Below, in pieces: positions 25,466-36,002 of a stretch of DNA of 64,000 bases. The stretch spans positions 186,001 through 250,000 of the forward strand of contig JAWZYV010014440.1 in the NCBI GenBank assembly GCA_038373885.1. Reading direction: 5' to 3'. Within the stretch, counting starts at the first letter, position 1. Each line of letters begins with the position of its first letter. A program made the position numbers and the translations under genes. Source of the stretch: Cheiracanthium punctorium (Eukaryota; Arthropoda; Arachnida; Araneae; Cheiracanthiidae). Under the pieces are notes generated by a model. The model worked only from the letters and a program-made list of their open reading frames with translations, ran no database searches and was not told the DNA's origin.

Positions 25466-25710
25466 TAGGTATGAGTCTGAAAAGGCAGATAATATTTGTG
25501 AATCTCGAAACGGACGTAGAATTTTATTATACGTTTTTATTTGTTATACATATTTTATCTAAACACCAAGGGATAAAGGGTTATTCCCAGCACATCGGAT
25601 TCCGATATCCGAAAACATCGCGCAAAAGCCATGATAGGAGGAATTACTTTCAAATTCTATATCGCATTGTATCATAGTGAGTTCATTACTTGGCTAACGA
25701 GCGTACACGA

Positions 25711-25902
25711 TATGGATAACGAGATATACAGGCTACGGTGCTGACGCATTAGTGATACCCCTTTGCACCCGAAAAATCATGTGACCAAGGAGGTGTGACC
25801 ATCTTACTCAGAGACAGCCTGACTAAGATGATCGCACCCCCTAGGCCATAAAGAGTGTGATTGAAATGTCAAAAACGCAGCCTGTATATCTCGTCACCCA
25901 TA
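25711..25902. mobile_element. 192-bp foldback MITE
   Basis: Outer arms TATGGATAACGAGATATACA (then GGCT) and AGCCTGTATATCTCGTCACCCATA are inverted with two mismatches. Inner arms GGTGTGACCATCTTA (25792-25806) and TAAGATGATCGCACC (25824-25838) are inverted as well, so the whole element can fold. No reading frame. Confidence 0.8.
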
Positions 25903-26589
25903 ATATAGTCCTAACTCAGCCACAATATCGACAGATTTCCGCAAATTTCCAAATTCTGATATTACCTCTTCCCAAATGTTAGAGTATAATTTACTATTTT
26001 AGTGCTAGTTATTAACAAAAAAAGTATGCTATTAATCATTCTTTTGTGAATTAAGGTCATGGATATATAGAACTAGTTTTCAGTAAATGCACCTTTAAAA
26101 TATGAAATCCTGAATTGCAGTCCTAAAAGTGGCACCGAATTCAGAATTCTAATTTATAGATTGCTACACAAACACGATCAATCTTCACTTTCCCCCTTTT
26201 TTTGTAAGTTATTTATATTAAGTTGGCATATAGTAACTAAACAAATATTCTAACTACGATAAATTAAATTAACTTTATTGAATTTAACTAACCACTTTTT
26301 CAAACAATAATTTTCATATTAGAATTTCTCAATATTTTTTATTTTAAAAGATTGATTGTTGAATTAATAAAAAAAATATTTAAAAAAATTTACTGTTTGC
26401 AAATAGTGGTTAATAATATTCCATAAAATTTGGCAACTATGGTTGTTGTCTGCAATAGTTATGGGAAATCTATATAATTCGCGCATACAAAAATAATTTT
26501 TAAAAAAAGAGCAACCGTCGTAACAAAACATTCTTTCACACTCGGCGACTCACAGTAGAATCCTTCCATCTAACTGAGAAGAAAAAATA
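25903..26589. other. AT-rich non-coding stretch
   Basis: Nothing recognised. Confidence 0.5.
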
Positions 26590-27160
26590 AATAAAAATCT
26601 GAAGCACTTCCACATTTTAAATACGCACGAAAGTGCTATATATTAAAAGCGTATCATAATCCATGCGTCCTCCCTATTTTCCTTCCTTATTAAGTTGGAA
26701 TTGCATTATTATTCATGAGAGTGACGACGTATTTTTCTTCCTTGTTCAATTAAAAACACACTTTTGGAATCGGAAACTATCGTAAAATCGCCTACTAAAA
26801 CTGTTTTACATTCTTTAACAAGATTATTTCAACTATACTTCACCATTTTTAATACAGTTTGGAATGCGCATCATAGCAATGAGTGTGTCGTGTTTGTCTT
26901 TCTTGTTCCACAAAGCGCTTCTTTAGAAATGAAATCTATTTCAAAATCGCCTACCAAAACTATTAACAACCTTCGTCAGGCATATTCTAACAGTACTTCA
27001 CCTTAAAAAATACTCTTTGGAAAGTGTATCATAATCTATGAGTGTACTGTATTTGTCCTCCCTGCTCCATAAAACCTCTTCGGAATTGAAATCTATATTA
27101 AAATCGCCTACTGAAACTATTTTACAGTCTTCGCCAGATACTTTCTAACAATACATTTAC
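26590..27160 (+). repeat. R3 dispersed repeat, copy 3, with tandem units
   Basis: Starts like 22478. Then a unit of about 150 bp (TGAGTGTGTCGTGTTTGTCT-like, CTTGTTCCA.AAA, GAAATCTAT, AAAATCGCCTAC.AAAACT, CTTCGTCAGG, CTAACAGTACTTCA) is repeated about three times. The reading frame at 26764-27006 follows the repeat and is not a recognised protein. Confidence 0.8.
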
Positions 27161-27184
27161 TTTGTAATAAACTGTCGCTTTTAC

Positions 27185-27480
27185 CAGTTTCTAGCCACGT
27201 TTGGAAGATATCGCCAAGCTTGGTTCAGTTTGAAAAACTTATTTTTTGGCGAACTTGGAGATCAATTATCGAAAATTGCAAACTTTCGAGACTTACAATA
27301 TTTTATTCCCTCCCCCCCCCTCCGCATTTACCTGGCAAACACATTTTAAAAGTCTTTCCGTTAGGTAGTTTTATCTGTTTTCGTCACGAGTTCTGTTGGG
27401 AAGCGCCACCACGGTCTTTGCATCTATTTTTCCATTTTTCTCACACCAAGTTTCTAAAACATTTTATAAAGCTGTTATTA
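27185..27480 (+). repeat. R1 repeat, uninterrupted copy
   Basis: GATCAATTATCGAAAATTGCAA, a C run, CATTTACCTGGCAAACACATTT. It is the empty-site version of 7395-9300. Confidence 0.75.
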
Positions 27481-27955
27481 CCAATATGAAAATGCCGACC
27501 CCCTTAGCGTTACAATTACATAAGCTCTTGGGTAGACTATATTTTATGACAACAATATAGAGCTTGTTTTACTTTTATGTGGATAATATGGAAAATTATT
27601 TGATTTTATTAAATTCTTCACACTTCATTCTTTGCTGTGAACTTCTATTGAATTAGTACTGATAACTATAATGAGGTTCAGTATCTATTACTATAATATG
27701 TAGGCACATTTAATAAAATTACCAAAGCAAATGAATTAATTAGGCCTCTCAACTATTCCAGTTAAATTAAGGGGGCTTCAATTTCGAGCACTTCCATTAA
27801 CAAGCCACAAATTAATTCTATCCCCCCCCCCAAACATAGTTTATATCAGAATCTGAATACGACAATTTAGTCACACGCATAAGAATACATTTTTACAACT
27901 AAATACTTCCCTTTATTTAATCTTCAATAATCCGTAAGCGCGAATCAGATCACTA
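27481..27955. other. Non-coding stretch
   Basis: Nothing coding. C run at about 27822. 27920-27963 shares CACCTCCTAG/CTACCTCCTAG context with 18405-18420, which continues as ATATAGAAGCCTAAC, the same as the right flank of the next element. Confidence 0.55.
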
Positions 27956-28343
27956 CCTCCTAGTAGAGATGGCCAATGATTCGATGAGTCGAATCAGTGA
28001 TTCGAATCTTGGTACTGAGTGGCTCAGTCTTTACACTCACTCTCTACTGATTCGAATCTTAAGCCCTCAAGGGAAATACATTCCAAGTGCGAAGGGAAGA
28101 AAAACTTATTTTCCCTTTGCCGTTCCCAGGGATTTTCCCTTACTCTTTCAACTCTTTTCGACTCTTTACGACTCCTTTTGGCTCCTTTCGACTCTTTACG
28201 ACTCTGAGTCGATAGATGATTTGAAACAGTAAATGAGTGGGTGTGGGTGAGTTGGTCACTGAGTTGGTGCAGCAACGAATCTTTACTGATTCAGTGTTTC
28301 GCTCTGTTTCGGTGATTGTATACTATCGTTGAGATTCGTTAGT

Positions 28344-28497
28344 TTTTCGAATCTTCTATCGACTCAGAGTCGAAAGGAGCCGAAAAGAGTTGAAAGGATG
28401 TTTCATTTAATTGGAGGGGTTTTTTCGAATCTTCTATCGACTCAGAGTCGAAAGGAGTCGAAAAGAGTTGAAAGGATGTTTCATTTAATTGAAGTTT
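28344..28497 (+). repeat. 81-bp tandem duplication of GACTCAGAGTCGA-type sequence
   Basis: TTCGAATCTTCTATCGACTC followed by AGAGTCGAAAGGAG, GAAAAGAGTTGAAAGGATGT is present twice. The reverse complement of 28130-28210 resembles it, so the pair can form a long imperfect stem. Confidence 0.85.
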
Positions 28498-28769
28498 TTT
28501 TTTCGAATCTTTGGTGTTTCATTTCTTGGTTGGTGGTCGGATTTTAAAGTTTTATCTGTCTGTGGGTGTGGAGTGGGTCGAACATCGTTTGCTTTTGGCG
28601 GGTGGCATAGGCGTTACTTCCTAAGGGCAAGAGGGGTCAATCTCCCCCCCGAAAAAAAAATTAAGAAAATCCCTCCTTCCAACTTGTCTGACTGATTTAA
28701 TATTTGTTTAAAATTTAATGAAACATCCCTTTTCTACTTTTAACTTTAATATATGTCCCCCTGCCCCCA

Positions 28770-28811
<42 letters not shown>

Positions 28812-29330
28812 GGAACGTTAAGTTTACATGGTGGCGGATTTTCATGTGAAGGGAAATAGAATGAAATAAAGTTAGGATTGTGCTTGTCACTTTTAATGAA
28901 GGATACAGGGGCGGTATTAAGCGCTCTCACAAAAGGACTTTGTAGTAAGCAAAATAACATTTCGCTTTATTGCAGCAGATTTCGTTTTTTTTTTTTTACC
29001 TTGTTTTTCGTTTAAGGGGAATGATTTTATTTTCTTTCGTAATTCAGAGAAATACAAAATAGGGCCTAAAGCAGTGGCGTAGTTAGTGTTATTGACAGTG
29101 GCGTAGCCAGGATTTTATTTCGGGGTGGGCTGGGTATCAAATTTAAAGATAAAGTTCAATTGTAAGCTAAGTAAAGGGTCCCATTTTTTTTGGGGGGGGG
29201 CAGCAGCCCCTCAGTAGGACTGGGCCAAAAATCGACATATCGGTTTTATTTCAACATCAAATATCCGATATTCCCATTTTCATTTCAGTGAAATCTCGAA
29301 TTCGATAAAGGGCAAAAATACAGGCCGGCC

Positions 29331-29500
29331 AGGGGCGTAGCCAGAATTTTTTTATGGGGGGGGGTTATGACTACTGCAACTCATATATATGTATACGTGT
29401 GTATGATAATGTAGTGAAGAATATACATTTTGTATGGCAAAAAATTCCTCATGGGGGGTTATGACCCCCCTAACCCCCCCCCCTTGGCTACGCCTCTGAG
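29331..29500. mobile_element. MITE with GGCGTAGCCA ends
   Basis: Left GGGGCGTAGCCAG, right TTGGCTACGCCTC. Interior: G run, TATGACTACTGCAACTCATA, ATACATTTTGTATGGCAAAA, C run. Its interior recurs at 43022-43160 and an orphan left end at 29099. Nested in the hAT-type element. Confidence 0.75.
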
Positions 29501-29603
29501 GCCGGCGATAAGAAAATCCTGAGATCAATACCAGCTTGTGATGCTTTTGCTACTGCTTTCTCTCGGAAAGCTTCTTCTTCTCTCATCGCAGAAAAAACAG
29601 CTC

Positions 29604-30122
29604 CATGGTTTATTAGTCTAATTACCATAATTAATTAACGTATATCTCGGAACCTATCCACCGGAGCGCGTTTTTATTGATTCTCGACCCCCCCTAGACT
29701 CAACACCCCACCGATACTTAAAATTTCGAATGCTTTGACACCAAACTTAACCTTTTAATCTTACAGGCCCAGGGGGTCATACGAAGCTCCCCTATATTTT
29801 CAATTTGGGCATTTTAAACACTAGCCTCCTCCGGCGGCAACTCCAAAGTCTGGAAACCATCCCAGAGCCAATTTCTACATGTTTGCAGTCCTTTTAAGCC
29901 TCAATCATGGTTAATTAGTCTAATTACCATAATTAATTAACGTATATCTCTGAAACTATCCATCGGAGCGCGTTTTTATTGATTCTCGACCCCCCTCTGT
30001 GACCCCCATCGATACATAAAATTTCGAATACTTTGACACCAAACTTAACCTTTTAATCTTACAGGCCCAGGGGGTCATACGAAGCTCCCCTGTATTTTCA
30101 TTTCGGGCAGTTTAAACACTAG
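29604..30122 (+). repeat. Direct repeat, two 220-bp units 300 bp apart
   Basis: Units at 29604-29824 and 29906-30122. Each starts CATGGTT(T)A.TTAGTCTAATT and contains GGAGCGCGTTTTTATTGATT and GGCCCAGGGGGTCATACGAA, ending TTTAAACACTAG. High similarity. Confidence 0.9.
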
Positions 30123-30358
30123 TTTTACTGGAGCAAGGAGAGAGAGATGCTAACTGCCCGAGAACTCAGCGGAGAAGAAACCCGATGAATGGGTGAAGGG
30201 TGTTTAAATAGTACGGCTTTCGGCGCAGAGAGAGGGAAAATTTCTTTAGTTGTTTTATTGATTCAAGATTCGAATCACTGATTCGAATCATCGAAGTAGT
30301 GAGTGAGTCGAGATTCGAATCAGTAAAATGAGTCGAACCGCCCATCTCTACCTCCTAG

Positions 30359-30840
30359 ATATAAAAAGCCTAACCACTGCTCTGTCACTAAACTTTTACG
30401 TTATTCACAAGCCTTCAACAATAGAGCTTTCACAGTTTTATTTTCATAAAATAAACCTATTTGAAATTTTTGGTGAATTTACTCCCGCATAGCAACATTT
30501 TAATGAGTTGAGACAGGAAATTTAACTTTGCGACAAAGGGTAAACTTAACTGCAACTAATTATATAATGAAATAAATGAAATAGATCATAATGCATTGTT
30601 TTGTATCACAAATTTTAAGTTAACGATAAAAATTAAAATATATTTGAAAAATATTAGAAAACTATTTCTACAAATATTAGAAAATAAGCTACCCAAGAGA
30701 TTATTTTCTAATATTTGTAGCACTCACCAGAAAATTTAAATATGACGTCAAAGCTTCAGTGGTCAGATGCCACAGGTATTTTTTTTCCGGTGCGAACAGC
30801 CCACCTAGATGGTTAACCGATTTTTGTAGTGTTCCCGTCT
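30359..30840. other. Non-coding stretch with a 20-bp perfect hairpin
   Basis: Nothing coding. CTACAAATATTAGAAAATAA (30668-30687), a 13-base loop, then its exact reverse complement (30701-30720). Confidence 0.7.
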
Positions 30841-30920
30841 GCGTTTTCCCAAACCCTCAAGACTTCAGGCACTTGGCGAAAACAGGAGCGCGCCAACGAT
30901 TTGGCAGAAGAGAGGAGTTA
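30841..30920 (-). repeat. R4 repeat, copy on minus strand
   Basis: GCGTTTTCCCAAACCCTCAA, GACTTCAGGCACTTGGCGAA and AACAGGAG match the reverse complement of 33480-33565 and 34480-34555. Confidence 0.8.
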
Positions 30921-31004
30921 CGCGAGCTTGTAGTCGCTATAAGGTTGCAGTGCTAGTAAGACCGCCTCAAGAATTTTGATGTATACAGGCGCGCTTTCTG
31001 TGTT

Positions 31005-31440
31005 TAAAAAATGTAATTAGTTTAATATATTGGTAGAATATGAAAAGTATATAATATGATTGTATATATAAAACATTTATTTATAGATAAAATTTAACTT
31101 ATCGGCTCCGCAATTTTATCCTAGGCACTTTAAAATTGTTTATCGCATGTTCTTTTTGGCGCCATCTACTTTCTTTTGAGCGTAATTATCAGAATAGGTT
31201 TATTGATCTATTGCATTTAATAAACATGTCTCCGATATATTTAAAGAATGTAATTTGTTAAATACTAAATGGTAGAGTAAGAAATGTATATAATTATACA
31301 TTCTGTATTATGTACATTTGTGTTTTTATCTGTAAAGCCATTCATTTACAGATAAAAACACAACTTAAATGCTTAAAACTTTTCTATAAGCACTTCAAAA
31401 AAATGCCTAATATTTTTAATTTGGTGCTACCGACGTTTTT
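31005..31440 (+). repeat. Diverged tandem repeat, about 240-bp unit, with 18-bp hairpin
   Basis: ATGTAATTAGTTTAATATAT, GGTAGAATATGAAAAGTATA is echoed by ATGTAATTTGTTAAATACTA, GGTAGAGTAAGAAATGTATA 240 bp later. The second unit contains the perfect inverted repeat TGTGTTTTTATCTGTAAA (31319-31336) and TTTACAGATAAAAACACA (31345-31362), spacer 8 bases. Confidence 0.7.
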
Positions 31441-31739
31441 TTTTTAATTTTTTTTTAACGGATTTGTCTTAGTAATAGTAGATTTCTTAATTTTCTGTTG
31501 TAAGTTTAATTTCTAGCTTCATATTGAAACATATAGTTATTTTTTCCTTATTATTCAAAACTGAGAACATGCAAAATAAGTCAATATTTCGTTATCAAGC
31601 GTAATGAATTCACCAAGAAATTTTTTTAACTAATCTTCAATAATAAACTATCATTTTTATATATTGAGAAATTTTACTGTGATGATTCCACTTTTTATCT
31701 ATTTGATTGCCGCACAGCCAGCTGTCGTCAAAAAAGGGG

Positions 31740-32400
31740 TCTCTAGATCTGTGGCACGCGATGAACGTTTCGATCGTCCGCCCTCTTGCTGGTAGTTAAG
31801 TCGAGCGATGGCAACGGCTGCCCTTTTTTCAGCATTGGGAAAGGGTTGCGCCTCAAAGGGTTAACCCCAAAAATGCTCGAATGTGCAGCGAACACTTCGA
31901 AGAAAGCCATTATATTGATGACTTACAAAACAGACTTTTAGGTCTGCCTATAAGAAAAATATTAAAAGATTCCTACAGTTAATTTACCTTCTTTTAAATT
32001 GGAAGAAAAAACAAATCCTAGATCGGAAAGGCAAAAAAAAGAGGAAAGTTTCGGAAGATGCTTTCAGTAGAATAAGTATAATTTAAGTCCTAAGAAAATA
32101 CGATCAGAAGATACAATAAATGATGATGATGAAGTAAACTTGAATGAAAGTTCAACGAAAGACAGTTGTAAAAACTGTGATGCACTGGAAGAAGAAATCA
32201 GCAGTTTAAAAATTGAGTTAGAGTGTGCAAGAAGGAAATTAACAATATTAAAAAATAAAAATCGTCGTTCATTTAAAATCATGGCACAGAAATTAAAAAG
32301 AACCCTTCTGTATAAAAAAAAAATAAAACATCTGAAATTGGAAAATTAAAAAGGAAAGTATGCATCCTGGATAAAGAGAACAGAAAATTAAAGAATCTAA
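31740..32400 (+). pseudogene. THAP-domain / coiled-coil transposase-like pseudogene
   Basis: At about 31857-31975 the + strand reads RVNPKNARMCSEHFEESHYI, then LGLPIRKILKDS. This is the C-terminal half of a THAP zinc-finger (CSEHF, a zinc ligand and invariant core). After a one-base shift, VNLPSFKLEEKTNPRSERQK follows. The frame 32140-32349 then gives a heptad-like charged helix (ALEEEISSLKIELECARRKL), typical of the coiled coil after a THAP domain in P-element/THAP9-like transposases and THAP proteins. The N-terminal zinc ligands are unclear upstream, frames break several times, and no catalytic core is found. A decayed transposon or retro-copy is likely. Confidence 0.7.
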
Positions 32401-32420
32401 ACGAAAAATCTTTTTACTTT

Positions 32421-33415
32421 ATTAAAATATTATAGAAAGTACTTATATAATTGTTTTGCACCTTAAAAAATTAGTTAATAAAGTAAAACAATAAAATTAA
32501 CTATTTACATTAAATCTTTTTAAAAATATCAGCTTTAAGCATTATTAGAATCGACTTTACAGACGAAAAGAAAAAAATTAGTTTTTGTGTTTTTATCGGC
32601 GATCTTCAATTGGTCTTTCATTTCAAAAAAAAATTATCATCTTCAACACTTTTAATAAGACGGTGAAAAGTTTCTAGTCCTATTACAGCATCCGGAAAAC
32701 TAAGAATTTCTGCAATCTCTTATTCAGTTTAGCTCATTTCTTAATTTTCTGTAACCTCATGAATTTCATGCACTGTTAGCATTTCACTGGCCAATGCCAT
32801 ACTTTTTCAGTCCTAAAAATTGATTTTTCAAACAGTAATAAGAAAGGGAAAAAAATTAAAAACAAAACAAAACAAAAAACGAAAGTCACATGTAAACACG
32901 CTCTGAATGTAAACTTAGAAGTGGAAAAAGACTTTTTAAGCAGGAAAGTGTTTGGAACGAAACTTTTTAAACGGGTTGTTTTCACATTGTAAGAATAGGA
33001 AAAAATAGGGAACCGCAAATAAGAACTTTTTAGGCGGGAATTTTTTAAATGGGTTTTACTGTATATTTTTTAACATTTAAAATTTAAACACACACACACA
33101 CACATATATAAAGAAAGTTGGTGCATAATGTTTTATTTTGAATGATTCTTTTCTTTCTTTTTTTAGAAAACAATCCTATATTCATTACTTTATCTCAAAA
33201 CAGAAAATCTGGTTTCTACTTGAATATATTTTTGAGAGCCTATGTATATTATATATTACTAATAGAAAGGGATTCACAGAAGCAATTGTTTTAATTTTTC
33301 CTAAAAATATATCACACTAAATCTAAAATGTCATAGATAACATTTTAAGTGAGAAAAATCTAATAAAAGTCATTGAGAAAACATTATCTCCACGACTTCT
33401 CCCCTAACTTCACAT
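32421..33415. other. AT-rich non-coding stretch
   Basis: Nothing coding. 33051-33062 reads GGGTTTTACTGTA, the right end of a Tigger-like MITE without a recognised left end. CA microsatellite at 33086-33104. Confidence 0.5.
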
Positions 33416-33565
33416 CTCGCAGGCGATTGACCCAGCCCTTGGGATTCTATAGCCCTGATGAGAGGGTGGCTTTCGCAATGCACGTCTCTCTTCCGCCAAA
33501 CCGTTGGCTCCCTCCTGTTTTCGCCAAGTGCGTGAAGTCTTGAGGGTTTGGGAAAACGCTTCCCG
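33416..33565 (+). repeat. R4 repeat, copy 2 (150 bp)
   Basis: Near-identical to 34411-34560: CTCGCAGGCGATTGACCCAG at the start and GGAAAACGCTTCCCG at the end. GC-rich compared with its surroundings. No open frame of note, no inverted ends. Confidence 0.92.
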
Positions 33566-34410
33566 TCTAGACACCATCTACTACCTTTTCCTGAAGAAGG
33601 GTTGTGATCTTTGAGGGGGTCACCGGTTTTGCAAGGTCTTCTGCAAATAAATTAATTACAAAAGAAGAATTTATACAGAAAAACTATGAATCTGGTTATT
33701 TATTATCATTTTATCTAATTTATCATTGCTTAAATTTATTTTTGGAACAACTGATAAATTTTTATTGAGAAATTGAAATTGCAGTCATTATTTCCAGACA
33801 AATTTTTAGTATAATCAAACTTAAGCAATAATAAATTTGATACATTTATGATAAACAACCAGAATTTTAATTTTTTTTTCCACAAAAATTTTTGTTTTAC
33901 GGTTGAGCTAGATCCGTGAAGTCACTTACATGGATACCACACATAACTAAAATTAGAAACCGCTGCTGCCAAAAAGATTGCACCTATACTTTATTCTAAA
34001 AAACTCAGCAAGCAAAACAAAACCCTCATTCATAAAACAATGATAAGGCCTACCGCAACTTAAGCAGCCCCCGTATGGGCTTTTGCAGCTAAATCGCACA
34101 TGAGATCCCTGCAAGCTAAACAAGGTACAATACTTAGAAAAGTCCATAAAGGAAACCATTTCCTAAAAACGCTGCGATTCAAAATGACCTGGCCATTGAG
34201 CCGATTAAACACACAATCCACAGAGTTGCTATCAACTTTTACGATAGCATATCCAGCATCAATAACGACTTTAACATCAAGATTACTGTTATTTTACTAA
34301 ATTAATATTCACTAGTCATAATCTATTTGGAAATTGTTAGTAATCGTAATCGTAATCCATATCAATTCTTGTAATCGATTACAGTTGATCGTGTAATCGC
34401 ACGAAGTCTG
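33566..34410. other. AT-rich non-coding stretch
   Basis: Nothing coding recognised. 34330-34390 has repeated GTAATCGTAATC-type words and GTAATCGATTAC. Confidence 0.5.
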
Positions 34411-34560
34411 CTCGCAGGCGATTGACCCAGCCCTTGTGATTCTATAGCCCTGATGAGAGGGTGGCTTTCGCAATGCACATCTCTCTTCCGCCAAACCGTT
34501 GGCTCCCTCCTGTTTTCGCCAAGTGCGTGAAGTCTTGAGGGTTTGGGAAAACGCTTCCCG
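34411..34560 (+). repeat. R4 repeat, copy 3, abutting R5
   Basis: 150 bp matching 33416-33565. Here it runs straight into the inverted R5 copy at CTTCCCG/GACTCTCTTCTCGC. Confidence 0.92.
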
Positions 34561-35165
34561 GACTCTCTTCTCGCTCTTTTTTTTGTCCAAGTTCGACGTT
34601 TGTCGCCCCATCAAGCAACTTATAGGATGTGATCCCCCAAAATCGGAGGCCAGAGGGCCAGGATTAATGATGATCACCACGTAATTTTTCTTTTTCCCCT
34701 TTTTGTTTTTTCGGCCAACATGCCGATGCGACACAAGCTGCCACCATTGGATGTGAATTGGGCGTAAGGCCCCACCCCCCTGTGTTTTGTCACAAGCGGC
34801 GATGAAATTTACCCGGAATTGACGTCTCGCACTACGTTCGCCATTTTGCCCTGCCCGGGAGACGCTTGTGTTGACTGGAACGCGAAGTCCCCGACACCTG
34901 CAGGAGTTCCCTGACCAGAGGAGAGACCAAGATGCCGCCTCCGGATGCCATCAGTGACCGTCCGTTGGTTCCCTAGAACGCCGAGACCAGACCTGCCATT
35001 GGATCCGTGGGTGAGACCTGACCATTACCTTTTTTTTTTCTCCACCACGAGCTGGATCAGCGACTACATGCTTCAAGCTGTGCTAGAACTATCCCTTTTG
35101 TTTTTTATAATGTTAAATGGGGGGGGATTAAATAACAAATGCTAAATTTTCTTTTTCAACTTTGT
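34558..35165 (-). repeat. R5 repeat, inverted partial copy
   Basis: The reverse complement of 36130-36740, with high identity, from AAAGTTGAAAAAGAAAATTT to GAGAGTCCGGGA. It lacks the first 120 bp and the last 800 bp of the R5 unit. The + strand open frame here is a shadow of the repeat. Confidence 0.92.
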
Positions 35166-36001
35166 CTGCCATTCTAATGTATTGCTTCCAGTAACGATGT
35201 TTAAATCCTTTTTGTTAAAATCATAATTGTGGATGCCATGTAGATTACTGGTTTGGCCTAAGCTAATCTCTGTAATTGTTTGAGTTGTTCTGCACATCTA
35301 TGTATTTTGCTGCACCCTTTGGTGTAAAAAATTGCAGAGTTCCCTTTTTTGTTTTGTAATTTCTTTATTTTGGCAATTGTTTAAACTAACCTGTTGGATA
35401 TAAGAGGTGGGGTTTCAAGTAACAGGTAGGGATTTAATGCGGGATTTTCATCACATGCCTTGTGAGGCTAGGAAAAGGTGGGGACTTGTTTGCCCAATTT
35501 TCTTTTTTTTTTCTTTTTGATAGGATAAATATTTTTTTTATATTTTTTTCTTTTTGCTGCAGCAGAGCCTTTTAACTTAAGTTCTTGGATCCAATCAAAC
35601 TACCTTTGTCATGACAATTTTATTTAAGCATTTCCTTTTTCTTTTTTTTTGTTTGATTTTCAAGGCTAATATTGGGTATTAAAGCATTCAAGTATTTTTT
35701 GTTCCTGTGCAATTCTACCACGCGCTGTAAGACCCCTGCGCAGTGTTTACTTACTTTTTCATTTCTTTGATTTTTAAAATTGAGCAAGTTACCAAAATCA
35801 GAATAAGATTTTTACCATGCGTTGTGTCCGAAAGTGTAGAAAATAACCCAATGATCTCAGCCTTGCCTGAAGTGTGTGTTAGAAAAGTGGTAAAATAAAC
35901 ACAGAGACATCGTATTAGATCACCAAATCACAAATTTATTTAACAAATAACAGGGGTAAACAGCTAGTGGCCTCGCGACATCAGTAAAAGAAATGAAAAA
36001 G
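35166..36001. other. T-rich non-coding stretch between inverted R5 copies
   Basis: Nothing coding. Many T runs. It separates R5 copies of opposite orientation, so the locus can form a large stem of about 600 bp. Confidence 0.5.
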
Positions 36002-36002
36002 T

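Larger units (their letters stand above)
27964..30350. mobile_element. 2.4 kb non-autonomous hAT-type transposon
   Basis: Ends TAGAGATGG and CCATCTCTA, with CCTCCTAG directly repeated at 27956-27963 and 30351-30358, an exact 8-bp duplication. Subterminal GATTCGAATC and GACTC/GAGTCG words occur many times near both ends, as in hAT transposase-binding regions. The unoccupied equivalent CACCTCCTAGATATAGAAGC is at 18409. No transposase is left; later insertions fill the interior. Confidence 0.9.

Noticed and set aside
28715..28960. Minus-strand frames of 60-81 codons with poly-Phe
   Set aside because: They translate a 30-base A run and G/C runs inside the hAT-type element.
31710..31860. N-terminal half of a THAP finger upstream of CSEHF
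   Set aside because: No frame gives the expected C-x2-4-C start; only the C-terminal half is readable.
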